Positions 53,316 through 61,857 of a stretch of DNA of 64,000 nt are shown here, in pieces. A program made the translations under genes and the position numbers. The notes beneath the pieces are model-generated. The model ran no database searches and was not told the origin of the DNA. It was given only the letters and a program-made list of their open reading frames with translations. The number at the start of each line of letters is the position of its first letter. Within the stretch, counting starts at the first letter, position 1. This DNA is from Streptomyces sp. ERV7 (GTDB lineage: Bacteria > Actinomycetota > Actinomycetes > Streptomycetales > Streptomycetaceae), in NCBI RefSeq assembly GCF_001653515.1, contig NZ_LYOY01000051.1, positions 1,322,001 through 1,386,000 on the forward strand. Reading direction: 5' to 3'.

Positions 53316-53437
53316 AGGTGGCCTCCTGACGGGGAGGGGAACCGTACTTCCTCCCGTGCGGATACCCTCCCGGCCCGCGCCCACCGTCTCCCGCCGCCTT
53401 ACGGCTCACTTCGGCCCCTGCGGCCGCCCCTTCCGCG

Positions 53438-54322
53438 TCAGTCCTTCCTGGTCTGGTCCATGCCGACGACCTTGAAGTACGCGCGGTCGGTCGCCGTGTC
53501 CTCAAGGCAGCCCCGCAGCCGCATCCGGTCGTGGTCGGCGAGGGCGGGGTGGACGACGCCCGCGTAGAGGCCGTCGCCGAGGCTGCCGAGCGTGGCGTCG
53601 TACAGCGGGACGGCGGTGGAGTGGCGGCAGCGGTTCCAGATCTCGTGGGCCAGCAGCGCCCGGTACTCCTGGCCGGAAACACCTCGGGTGGCGAGGCGCA
53701 CCACCACGGAAGTCGCCACGGTGTCCGGGGCGCGCTCCTCGGGGCGGGTCTCGGTGAGTTCGCCGAGGCCGAGAACGAGTGCGGCCAGGGCGGTGGTCCC
53801 GGCGACGAACCCGGTGATCCGGTGGCGGGTGCGGCGCCGGTCCGGGCCCGTCGGGGGCAGCGCGTCGAGGTCGGTGCCCAGCGGCGGTGCGGCGAGGACC
53901 GCGAGACGGCCTGCCATCTGGCGGTCGGCGGCGGGCCGGACCGTGCTCTGCGCGATCTTCTGGACGAGCCGCGCGAGCCCCGAGAGCACGGCGCCCGCGG
54001 CCATCAGGACCGGGACGAAGACATGGGTGCGCTCCACGCGGATGTCGTCCAGCCACCGGAAGCGTGCGGCGGGATCCTCCGTGCGGGGTTGCTCCAGACG
54101 GGCCAGGACGTCGGCGTGGCGCCGGTCGCCCTCGTTGATGCGCTGCTCGATACGGCTCAGACGCCCCAGGACGATCAGGCCGAGCAGCAGCACCTCGGCG
54201 ACGATCAGCAGAACACCGCACATGATCGCGCGCTGCCACTGCCAGCGGTAGAGGTAGATGACGACATAGGTGCCCGCGCCGAGTCCGGCCGCGCCCGCGA
54301 AGAGGTGTGCCAGTCGCTTCAC
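53438..54322 (-). CDS. four-helix membrane protein of unknown function, coupled to the dikinase-like gene
   Basis: Protein of 294 residues, not recognised. Helices lie at about 6-24, 33-57, 110-133 and 190-212. Between helices two and three is a charged stretch (RLSRIEQRINEGDRRHADVL) that may be a short coiled coil, and the final 80 residues form a domain with two Cys (WNRCRHS, LRGCLED). Its GTG overlaps the TGA of the upstream dikinase-like gene (GTGA), so the two products are made together and probably act as a pair. No catalytic motif is visible. Confidence 0.72.
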   Translation of the reverse strand: MKRLAHLFAGAAGLGAGTYVVIYLYRWQWQRAIMCGVLLIVAEVLLLGLIVLGRLSRIEQRINEGDRRHADVLARLEQPRTEDPAARFRWLDDIRVERTHVFVPVLMAAGAVLSGLARLVQKIAQSTVRPAADRQMAGRLAVLAAPPLGTDLDALPPTGPDRRRTRHRITGFVAGTTALAALVLGLGELTETRPEERAPDTVATSVVVRLATRGVSGQEYRALLAHEIWNRCRHSTAVPLYDATLGSLGDGLYAGVVHPALADHDRMRLRGCLEDTATDRAYFKVVGMDQTRKD

Positions 54323-56391
54323 CGGTCCGCCGCCTCTCGGGTACGGGTTTCTTCCAGACGTATGTCGCCACTGGTGCCGTCGACGGCCAGACGGGTTCCG
54401 GGGGCGAAGCGCCGCACGGCGTCGGCGGCGCCGACCACGGCCGGAACCTTGAACTCCCGTGCCAGGACGGCCAGATGGGACAGGGGGCTGCCGGTCTGTG
54501 CGACCAGAGCGGTCACCTGCGGCAGCAGGGGGGCGAGGGCCGGGTCGAGGGTGCGGACGACCAGGACGGCGTCCTCGGGGCGTTCGCCCAGGCCGTCCCA
54601 TGCGGTTCCGGTGGCGCGGCCGCCGGAGACGCCCTGGGCCGGGGCGCCTCCCTTGCGCGGGCGTTCGGCGACCACCGCCGAGTCGTCCGCCAGGCGGAAG
54701 GCGTCGGGCAGCGGCGGGCCGTCGGGGCGGGGGCGCCGCTGTGCGACGTCGGCGGGCAGGGGGTCGCCGTCGAGTGTGCTCAGCACCTCGTGCCAGCGCA
54801 GCAGGGCGACCGCGCGGTGCGACAGGGTGAGACGGCGTGCGGCGTCGTGGACGAGGTGGATCTGCAGTTGGTGGATCCAGCGGATGCGCAGCCGCAGTGC
54901 CTCACGGGTCGGCAGGGCGGGGTGACGCGTATCCGTCGCCGTGCCCGGGGGTCCGTCACGGTCGTCTCCGGTCGACGGCAGCCGCAGCGGGCCGGTGAGC
55001 TGCGGTGGGGTGAGGGCCAGGACCACCGGTGCGGCCGCCACGGTCTCGGCGTCGGTGAGCCCCCTGCCCCGGCATGCGGCCAGTGCGGCGAGTGCCGCGC
55101 TCGCGGCCGTACGGGTGTCGCTCTCGCGCAGTAACGCGCCCGCCAGCGCCTCCTGCGCGTGCAGGGCCGCCAGGGCGGAGCGGGTCCAGCGCAGCAGGTC
55201 GGCCAGGTCGGCGCGGGAGAGGCCGGCCGGCGTTGGGGTCTCGGCCAGTCGGCGGTCGATGTCCGCGGTGAGGTCGAGGGCGAGGTCGGGCAGGGCGCGG
55301 GTCAGCCGCCCGGTGCGCCACGCGGCCGCCAGACGGCGGGCACCCGGCAGCGGGTTGACCCTGGCCAGCAGACGGTGGCGGGGCGGCACGGCGCCCAGCA
55401 GCCGCAGGTCCGCCGCGGCGCGTCCGGCGACGGTGGTCACCACGGGGTGGGTGCGCAGCAGTCGGCGCGGTGCGCTGCCGCCGATGTCGAGCGCGGAGGA
55501 GAGCCCCCGGGCCATCGGCGCCACCCACAGGTCCTCCTCCAGCGGTTGCAGGGTGCCGGGGAGGGTTTCGGCGACGGGGCCGGGGCCGAGCAGCCGTGCG
55601 CCGCGTGCGGGCCGCGCGGTCATGGCCGTGATGGGACGGGCCTGGAACAGCCACAGGCGCCCTGTGCCGTCGAAGCCGAACTCCATGTCCTGCGGTCCGC
55701 CGAAGATCCTCTCGACCCGCCGCGCGAGGCGGGCGAGGCGGTACAGCTCGGTACGGGTCAGCAGCCGCTCGTCGGCGGTGTGCGGGGGTGTGGGGCGCAG
55801 CAGTCGGCCGGAGCGCGTCAAGTGGTAGCCGGTGCCGTCCTGTTCGCCGCTGACCAGGGTGTCGGGTCCGCCGCGTACGGCGCTGACCAGCATCCGGTCG
55901 AGGCGGCCCTCCACGGGGTCGGCGCCGAAGAGCACACCGCCCACGCGTGCGTCGAGCATGGGCTGGACGAGGACGGCCATCGGGGCCCGGGTGCCGTCGG
56001 GGCGGTCCGCGGAGTCGAGGACCGTGCGCACCGCCGCGCGGAAGGCGGGCCAGTCGCGGACGTCGAGCACGGAGGCGAACTGCCCCGCCAGGGAGGACTC
56101 CTGGGTGTCCTCCTGAGGGGAGGAGGAGCGTACGACCAGGGGAGCCGTGCCGTCGTGGGAGAGCTCGCGCCAGGCGTGGCGCAGGGCCCGGACGTCGTCA
56201 CCGGCGCCGTGCGGGATGACGAAGCCGGGCAGGACCGGCAGCCCGGCGGCCGCGGCGCGCGCCAGGTTCGCGGCCTTGGAACCAGTGGACAGCGGTATGC
56301 GTGCGGCGGGTTGGTCCAGCGCGAGGGCCGCACCGGTGGGGAGGCCGGGTTCCTCGTGGTGTTCCCGGCCTCGTTCGTCGAGGGTCGTCAT
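54319..56391 (-). CDS. PEP synthase/dikinase-like phosphotransferase, contains a TTA codon
   Basis: Protein of 690 residues. Residues about 35-285 are a PPDK/PEP-synthase ATP-grasp domain (GSKAANLARAAAAGLPVLPG, LVVRSSSPQEDTQESSLAGQF, DMEFGFDGTGRLWLFQARPI). Residues 290-590 form a variable, helix-rich middle. The C-terminal mobile His domain ends the protein, with H639 in GSPLSHLAVLAREFKVPAVVG. This order (ATP domain, variable domain, His domain) is that of rifampin phosphotransferase and other PEP-synthase-like dikinases, where the middle domain binds the acceptor. PEP synthase itself is longer and has a TIM barrel, absent here. Codon 420 is TTA. The acceptor is unknown. Confidence 0.82.
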   Translation of the reverse strand: MTTLDERGREHHEEPGLPTGAALALDQPAARIPLSTGSKAANLARAAAAGLPVLPGFVIPHGAGDDVRALRHAWRELSHDGTAPLVVRSSSPQEDTQESSLAGQFASVLDVRDWPAFRAAVRTVLDSADRPDGTRAPMAVLVQPMLDARVGGVLFGADPVEGRLDRMLVSAVRGGPDTLVSGEQDGTGYHLTRSGRLLRPTPPHTADERLLTRTELYRLARLARRVERIFGGPQDMEFGFDGTGRLWLFQARPITAMTARPARGARLLGPGPVAETLPGTLQPLEEDLWVAPMARGLSSALDIGGSAPRRLLRTHPVVTTVAGRAAADLRLLGAVPPRHRLLARVNPLPGARRLAAAWRTGRLTRALPDLALDLTADIDRRLAETPTPAGLSRADLADLLRWTRSALAALHAQEALAGALLRESDTRTAASAALAALAACRGRGLTDAETVAAAPVVLALTPPQLTGPLRLPSTGDDRDGPPGTATDTRHPALPTREALRLRIRWIHQLQIHLVHDAARRLTLSHRAVALLRWHEVLSTLDGDPLPADVAQRRPRPDGPPLPDAFRLADDSAVVAERPRKGGAPAQGVSGGRATGTAWDGLGERPEDAVLVVRTLDPALAPLLPQVTALVAQTGSPLSHLAVLAREFKVPAVVGAADAVRRFAPGTRLAVDGTSGDIRLEETRTREAADR

Positions 56392-56813
56392 CGCCCACCG
56401 TCCCGAGCGACCGCTGACGGGTGTTTCCGCGCGACGGCTGGTGAGTCCGGTGCCAAGACCGGTCTGACCCACGACAGTGCGAGCATGTCTCTCCCCCTCG
56501 GCCCCGTGCCCGGGATACGCCGGTCCTTCGCAGCGGGTGCTGTGCGGCTTGCGTCAGGAGCGGGACACCGGGTGGCGTCTCGAAGCACATGTCGAGCCAT
56601 GTGCCGACGGCGTCGGGGGAGCTCCTCGGGAACGCCCCCCGCTCCTGCGTTGTTCATGTCAGCTTCCGCTTGAGTCTGCCTTGCCCGGTGGAGGAGATGA
56701 CGGCCGAGCAGTGCGGATCAAGCCACCGGGCACCACGACGTCCGCGCCGAGGTCGCGGGTCGGCGACTCGGCGCGGTGCAGGCGTCGGGCGTGCGCCTCG
56801 GGGGCGGTTGGTC
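56392..56813. other. 422-base region upstream of the dikinase-like gene
   Basis: No convincing gene was seen here. Short open frames on both strands have Arg/Pro-rich, non-protein-like content. The promoter of the dikinase-like gene should be near its left end, but no clear -10/-35 pair was identified. Confidence 0.4.
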
Positions 56814-57071
56814 CTACTCCTCGAAGTACGCGTTCAGCACTTCTTCGAGCTGCTCGGACCACAGGGCCAGAGCCGCCCGGTCCTCGGCCTGGACGTCGGT
56901 ACGGAACCAGCGGGGCCGGGGCAGATGCACCGTGATCGTGAACCGCCGGGTCCAGCGTGAGCTCGCGTACTCGACGGCGCTCAGCTCGTCCCAGGAGAAC
57001 TCGGCCTGCTCGTCGTCGAGGCGCAGCCGGATGCCCGAGCGGTCGGCGGTCCATGCACCCCTCCCGCTTCG
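56814..57071 (-). pseudogene. 5'-truncated gene remnant
   Basis: A minus-strand frame of 86 codons has protein-like content over its last 75: GIRLRLDDEQAEFSWDELSA, VEYASSRWTRRFTITVHLPR, then AALALWSEQLEEVLNAYFEE before TAG. No ATG, GTG or TTG lies between the in-frame TGA at 57072-57074 and the conserved part. Its 5' end overlaps the start of the gene at 57053 on the other strand. It looks like the 3' end of a gene cut by a rearrangement or deletion; an indel in the sequence is the alternative. Confidence 0.55.
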
Positions 57072-57310
57072 TCATCCTCATCGTCCCCTCCCATGTGGAA
57101 ACCCGCGGCACCGCCTCCGTAGCCGACAGCGCCGTCCGCTCCGCCCTCGTGGAGGCGACCGGCGAGACCGGCGAGACGGGCTACCCCCGCTACGCCGGCC
57201 ACGGCATCGTCGCCGACGTCGACCCCCGCACCCGCGCCGTCGAGGCCCTCCTCGTGGACGGCGCCGAACTCGACTACGGCCTCACCGCGCTCATCGCCCC
57301 CGAAGAGTGA
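57053..57310 (+). CDS. small conserved-looking hypothetical protein
   Basis: Protein of 85 residues: MHPSRFVILIVPSHVETRGT, then a Glu/Thr/Gly-rich middle (EATGETGETGYPRY) and VDPRTRAVEALLVDGAELDY. There is no signal peptide or known motif. The ribosome site before the ATG at 57053 is poor. The 3' end overlaps the IclR gene by 37 bases on the other strand. Codon use looks like real coding sequence, but the function is unknown and the true start could have been lost at the junction with the remnant at 56814-57071. Confidence 0.6.
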   Translation: MHPSRFVILIVPSHVETRGTASVADSAVRSALVEATGETGETGYPRYAGHGIVADVDPRTRAVEALLVDGAELDYGLTALIAPEE

Positions 57311-58815
57311 CCGGGCACCCCCAAAGCGCCCGGCACACCCAGCACCGCCAGATCCGCGGAGATCCCCGCGCCCGCGGCCCGCAGCTCCGGCAGCAGCGTC
57401 CGCAGCATCTCCTCGGGGCTCCCACGCCCCGCGTGCTGGGCCACGTTCACCGCCGCCACCACCCGCCCGTCCGCATCGCGCACCGGCACGGCCAGCGAGC
57501 GCAGCCCCTCCTCCAACTCCTCGGCCACCAGCGCGTACCCGTCGGCCGCGCACCCCTCCACGATCCGGGCCAGCTCGGCCGCGGAGGTCACCGTGTTCGG
57601 GGTGAGGGCGGGCAGCCCGTCGGGCAGCGGCGGTCGTTCCCCCGGCGCGAGACCGGCGAGCAGCACCCGCCCCATCGATGTGGCGTACGCCGGGAACCGC
57701 GTCCCCACCGTGATGTCGATGCTCATGATCCGTACGGTCGGGACGCGCGCCACATAGCGGATGTCGGCCCCGTCGAGCACCGCCATCGATGCCGACTCGC
57801 CGGTGCTGGCCACCAGCCGCGCCAGATGCGGCTGGGCGACCTCGGCGGGCCCCAGCGCCGAGAGCCGGGCACAGCCCAGTTCGAGGACCCGGGGCAGCAG
57901 CCGGAAGTGGCGCCCGCCGGGCCCGGCGCACTCCACGTACCCCAGATGCGCGAGGGTGAGGAGCGAGCGCCGTACGGTGGCCCTCGCCAGGCCCGTCGCC
58001 TCGGAGACGGCCGTGAGCGTCAGCCCTTCGCCCCGGTCCGCGCCCAGCGCGCAGAGCACCGCGAGCCCACGGGCCAGGGACTGCAGAAACCCGGGCCCGA
58101 GCTCCTGCTTGAGCCCGGCGGACGCCTCGACCAGGGCGCCCGCCACCCGGTCCGCCTCCTCAGCCGCCCGGCGCCCCGCGAGCGCCGCCTCCATCGCGTC
58201 CCGTGCCTCCAGCAGCCGGGGCAGCGCCGCCTCCCGCAGGGACTGGGGCGTGTGCCTGCTGGTGTGGCTCGCCACGCTCACCGCGCACACGGTCGTGCCC
58301 GCCGCGTTCCGTACGGGCACCGCCACCGCGATCAGCCCCGGCTCGATCAGCTCCTCGTCGAGCGCCCACTCCGGCGCGTTGTCGGCGAAGAGCGCGCCGG
58401 GTGCGCAGCGGTCGGCGGGCAGCAGGTCACCGATGCGGAAGGCGAGCGACATCCTGCGGCGGTGGGCGGCGGCCTGGAGGATGACACGGACGCCCGACCC
58501 GTCGGGCACGGCCACCGAGACGGACTCGTCCAGCCCGTCCGCGAGCCGTCCCACCAGCGGCCCGAGCGCCGCGGGGATGCCGCTGCCGCGCAGATAGGCG
58601 CCGGACAGCGCCATCAGGGGCGGCGCGAGCGCCACTTCCCGGCCGTCGGTGCGGACCAGGCCGAGCCGGTCCAGGGTCGCCACCACCCGGTCGACCGTCG
58701 CCCGGGCGAGCCCGGTGGACCGTACGAGCGCGCCCCGGTCCAGGTCGCGCGCGGAGAGCGCGCGCAGCACCGCGAGCCCGCGCTCCAGCGGGCCGACCGA
58801 CAGGTCTTCGGACAC
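57274..58815 (-). CDS. double IclR-family transcriptional regulator (two fused modules)
   Basis: Protein of 513 residues containing two complete IclR units in one chain. The first has a winged helix at about 8-60 (LERGLAVLRALSARDLDRGA, LARATVDRVVATLDRLGLVR) and an effector domain to about 225. The second has a winged helix at about 247-305 (LARGLAVLCALGADRGEGLT, LARATVRRSLLTLAHLGYVE) and an effector domain to about 480. The second resembles PcaR/PcaU-type regulators of beta-ketoadipate genes. GTG at 58815 has GGAGG six bases upstream. It is divergent from the thiolase, with a 16-base palindrome between. A fused dimer would bind DNA as a pseudo-dimer. Confidence 0.9.
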   Translation of the reverse strand: MSEDLSVGPLERGLAVLRALSARDLDRGALVRSTGLARATVDRVVATLDRLGLVRTDGREVALAPPLMALSGAYLRGSGIPAALGPLVGRLADGLDESVSVAVPDGSGVRVILQAAAHRRRMSLAFRIGDLLPADRCAPGALFADNAPEWALDEELIEPGLIAVAVPVRNAAGTTVCAVSVASHTSRHTPQSLREAALPRLLEARDAMEAALAGRRAAEEADRVAGALVEASAGLKQELGPGFLQSLARGLAVLCALGADRGEGLTLTAVSEATGLARATVRRSLLTLAHLGYVECAGPGGRHFRLLPRVLELGCARLSALGPAEVAQPHLARLVASTGESASMAVLDGADIRYVARVPTVRIMSIDITVGTRFPAYATSMGRVLLAGLAPGERPPLPDGLPALTPNTVTSAAELARIVEGCAADGYALVAEELEEGLRSLAVPVRDADGRVVAAVNVAQHAGRGSPEEMLRTLLPELRAAGAGISADLAVLGVPGALGVPGHSSGAMSAVRP

Positions 58816-58872
58816 GGGTCCTCCAAGGGCCGTTGACAGCGCGCCGGGGCGGGCCGAGACTCGGCATTGATT

Positions 58873-58888
58873 GTGAACCAAAGTTCAC
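58873..58888. promoter_or_regulatory. palindromic operator between iclR and thiolase genes
   Basis: GTGAACCAAAGTTCAC has perfect six-base arms around CAAA, with an extra GAAC half-site six bases to the right. It lies midway in the 150-base divergent promoter region, the usual place for an IclR/PcaR site controlling both genes. Confidence 0.65.
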
Positions 58889-58965
58889 TGGGCGAACAGA
58901 GTGCGTCGGACCGAAGGCGTCGCGCACCACGCGGGCACGGCCGACCGAGCAGCGGGAGAGAACCG

Positions 58966-60147
58966 ATGAGCATCCGGGACGTGTACATCGTCGACGCCGT
59001 GCGCACCCCCATCGGCAGGTTCGGGGGCGCGCTCTCCTCGGTGCGGCCCGACGACCTGGCCGCACACGTGGTGAAGTCGCTCGTCGGCCGCTCCCCGCAG
59101 CTCGACCCGGCCCGGATCGACGACGTCTACTTCGGCGACGCCAACGGCGCCGGTGAGGACAACCGCGATGTGGCCCGGATGGCCGTCCTGCTCGCCGGAC
59201 TGCCGGTGTCCGTCCCCGGTGTCACCGTCAACCGCCTGTGCGGCTCGGGCCTGGAAGCCGTCATCCAGGCCGCCCGTGCCATCGCGGTCGGCGACGCGCA
59301 CATCGCGGTCGCGGGCGGGGTGGAGTCGATGTCGCGTGCCCCGTGGGTGATGCAGAAGCCCGAGCGCGCCTTCCCGGCCGGCCACCAGCAGCTGTGGTCG
59401 ACCACGCTCGGATGGCGGATGACCAACCCGAAGATGCCCGCCGAGTGGACGGTCGCGCTCGGCGAGGGTGCCGAACTGATCGCGGAACGGCACGCGTTGA
59501 CCCGCGAGCAGCAGGACGCGTTCGCCCTCGACAGCCACCGCAAGGCCGCCGAGGCCTGGGCGAAGGGCCGGTACGCGGACGAGGTCGTTCCGTACGAGGG
59601 CGTCGACCTCGCCCGTGACGAGTGCATCCGCGAGTCCTCCATGGAGGCGCTCGCCCGGCTCAAGCCCGCCTTCCGTGAGGGCGGTTCGGTGACCGCGGGC
59701 AACTCCTCGCCGCTCAACGACGGGGCCGCGGCCCTGCTCCTCGTCGACGAGGAGGGGCTGCGCGCCACCGGCCGCGAGCCGCTCGCCCGGATCCGTACCT
59801 CCGCGGTCACCGGGATCGAGCCGCAGCTCTTCGGCCTCGGCCCGGTCGAGGCGGTGCGCACGGCGCTGGCCAAGGCGGGCAAGGGGCTCGGGGACCTGAG
59901 CGTCTTCGAGCTCAACGAGGCGTTCGCCGCACAGTCGTTGGGGTGCCTGGCCGAGTGGCCGGAGCTGGACCCGGCCGTGGTCAACCCGCGCGGCGGCGCC
60001 ATCGCACTCGGCCACCCGCTCGGCGCCTCGGGCGCCCGGCTCGCCGGGGCGGTCGCCCACCAACTGGCCGCCGCGGGATCGGGCGTGGGACTCGCCGCGC
60101 TGTGCATCGGCGTCGGCCAGGGGCTCGCGCTGGTCCTGGAGCGCTAG
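58966..60147 (+). CDS. pcaF: beta-ketoadipyl-CoA thiolase-like acetyl-CoA acyltransferase
   Basis: Thiolase of 393 residues with nucleophile C92 in NRLCGSGLEA, H350 in GGAIALGHPLGASGAR and C380 in ALCIGVGQG. The start MSIRDVYIVDAVRTPIGRFG and the internal SMSRAPWVMQKPERAFPAG are typical of PcaF/PaaJ enzymes that cleave beta-ketoadipyl-CoA to succinyl-CoA and acetyl-CoA, the last step of the beta-ketoadipate pathway. GGGAGAG lies upstream of the ATG. The divergent PcaR-like regulator supports pcaF, though pcaIJ are not adjacent; a degradative thiolase of another aromatic pathway remains possible. Confidence 0.85.
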   Translation: MSIRDVYIVDAVRTPIGRFGGALSSVRPDDLAAHVVKSLVGRSPQLDPARIDDVYFGDANGAGEDNRDVARMAVLLAGLPVSVPGVTVNRLCGSGLEAVIQAARAIAVGDAHIAVAGGVESMSRAPWVMQKPERAFPAGHQQLWSTTLGWRMTNPKMPAEWTVALGEGAELIAERHALTREQQDAFALDSHRKAAEAWAKGRYADEVVPYEGVDLARDECIRESSMEALARLKPAFREGGSVTAGNSSPLNDGAAALLLVDEEGLRATGREPLARIRTSAVTGIEPQLFGLGPVEAVRTALAKAGKGLGDLSVFELNEAFAAQSLGCLAEWPELDPAVVNPRGGAIALGHPLGASGARLAGAVAHQLAAAGSGVGLAALCIGVGQGLALVLER

Positions 60148-60359
60148 GGGCGCACCAGCCGGGTACGGGAGCGGACCGGAGTCCTCCGGATCAACTGCCC
60201 TATGCGTACGAGGAGCTGCCGGTGAGTCAGCTGTGGCACGGGAGAGACGTTTCCCCCGGGGGACCGGACCGGATCCGCCGGGCAGGCCCTAGGATGCCGC
60301 ACGGGACTTCCCCGCGATCATGGCTGCCCCTCGATCACGCGTGAGACTGGAGATCCTTC

Positions 60360-61796
60360 ATGCCCCTGCTCGACCCCAAGACCTGGCAGGCGCGGACGCT
60401 GTCGGGGGGTGAGTACGAGGTCACCGAACCCGCCACCGGAGAAGGCCTGGGCGCGCTCACCCTGGCCACCGCCGACGACATCGCGGCGGCGGTCGCGGCG
60501 GGCCGCGCGGCCCAGCCCGGCTGGGCCCGCTCCCCGCACTTCGCCCGCGCGGCCGTACTGCGCCGCGCGGGCGATCTGTTCACCGAGTACGCCGACGAAC
60601 TGCGCGAATGGCTCGTACGGGAGTCCGGCTCGATACCCGGCAAGGCCGACTTCGAGCTGCATGTGGCCGCCCAGGAGTGCTACGAGGCGGCGGCGCTCGC
60701 CTCCCGCCCGCTGGGCGAGGTGCTGCCGAGCGAGGAGCCGAGACTCAGCTTCACCCGGCGCGTCCCGGTCGGGGTGACCGGCGTCATCGCCCCCTTCAAC
60801 GCCCCGCTCATCCTCTCGATCCGCTCGGTCGCGCCCGCCCTCGCGCTCGGCAACGCCGTACTCCTCAAGCCCGACCCGCGCACCGCCGTCTGCGGCGGCC
60901 TCTCGCTCGCCGCGGTCTTCGAGGAGGCCGGGCTGCCCGAGGGACTGCTGCACGTCCTGCCGGGCGGCGCCGAGGCGGGTCAGGCCCTGGTCGCGGACCC
61001 CGGCGTCCCGGTGATCTCCTTCACCGGCTCGACCGCCGCCGGACGCCGGGTCGGCGAGGCCGCCGGACGTCTGCTCAAGCGCGCCCACCTGGAGCTCGGC
61101 GGGAACTCCGCGCTGGTCGTCCTGGAGGACGCCGACATCGAGGGCGCGGTGGCCCAGGCCTCCTGGGGCTCCTTCTTCCACCAGGGCCAGATCTGTATGA
61201 CCACCGGCCGTCACCTGGTCCACGCCTCGCTGTACGAGGAGTACGTGGAGCGGCTCGCCGCCAGGGCCGACGCGCTGGCCGTGGGCGACCCGTACCGCGA
61301 GCGGGTCCATCTCGGCCCGCTCGTCGACCGCACCCAACTCGCCAAGATCCACGCTCTGGTGGAGGCCAGTACCGCGAGCGGCGCCCGGCTCGCGGCGGGC
61401 GGCACCCACCGGGAGCTGTTCTACCGGCCGACCGTCCTCGCGGACGTCGACGACCACACCCCGGCGTACGCGGAGGAGGTCTTCGGGCCGGTCGCGCCCG
61501 TACGGCCGTTCCGCACCCTCGACGAGGCGGCCGCGCTGGCCGCCGACGGCCCGTACGGGCTCTCCCTCGGCATCGTCACCCGTGACACCGCACTCGGCCT
61601 GGAGCTCGCGGACCGCATCCCGACCGGCATCGCCCACATCAACGACCAGACGGTCAACGACGAGGCGGTCGCGCCCTTCGGCGGAGTGGCGGCATCCGGA
61701 ACCGGCGCGCGCTTCGGCGGCGCGGCGAACCTGGAGGCGTTCACGGAGATGCGCTGGACGACGGTACGGCGGGAGCCGACGGGCCACGGCTTCTAG
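60360..61796 (+). CDS. aldehyde dehydrogenase, benzaldehyde/vanillin type
   Basis: NAD(P)-dependent ALDH of 478 residues. The catalytic C279 lies in QGQICMTTGR, the general base E245 in HLELGGN, and N147 in PFNAP positions the oxyanion; the nucleotide site shows FTGSTAAGRRV. The QICMTTGR context and TVNDEAVAPFGG near the C-terminus fit aromatic aldehyde dehydrogenases such as XylC. It would oxidise an aromatic aldehyde to the acid that feeds the beta-ketoadipate route, which suits its place after the thiolase. The 212-base gap before it may hold its own promoter. Confidence 0.9.
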   Translation: MPLLDPKTWQARTLSGGEYEVTEPATGEGLGALTLATADDIAAAVAAGRAAQPGWARSPHFARAAVLRRAGDLFTEYADELREWLVRESGSIPGKADFELHVAAQECYEAAALASRPLGEVLPSEEPRLSFTRRVPVGVTGVIAPFNAPLILSIRSVAPALALGNAVLLKPDPRTAVCGGLSLAAVFEEAGLPEGLLHVLPGGAEAGQALVADPGVPVISFTGSTAAGRRVGEAAGRLLKRAHLELGGNSALVVLEDADIEGAVAQASWGSFFHQGQICMTTGRHLVHASLYEEYVERLAARADALAVGDPYRERVHLGPLVDRTQLAKIHALVEASTASGARLAAGGTHRELFYRPTVLADVDDHTPAYAEEVFGPVAPVRPFRTLDEAAALAADGPYGLSLGIVTRDTALGLELADRIPTGIAHINDQTVNDEAVAPFGGVAASGTGARFGGAANLEAFTEMRWTTVRREPTGHGF

Positions 61797-61857
61797 CGGT
61801 ACCGCCCCGGGGGCGACTGCCCGTTCCCGTGTGCGACACACGGCATACCCTGACGCG

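Noticed and set aside
54319..56391. Housekeeping phosphoenolpyruvate synthase
   Set aside because: The protein lacks the C-terminal TIM-barrel PEP-binding domain and is about 100 residues too short; only the ATP-grasp and His domains match.
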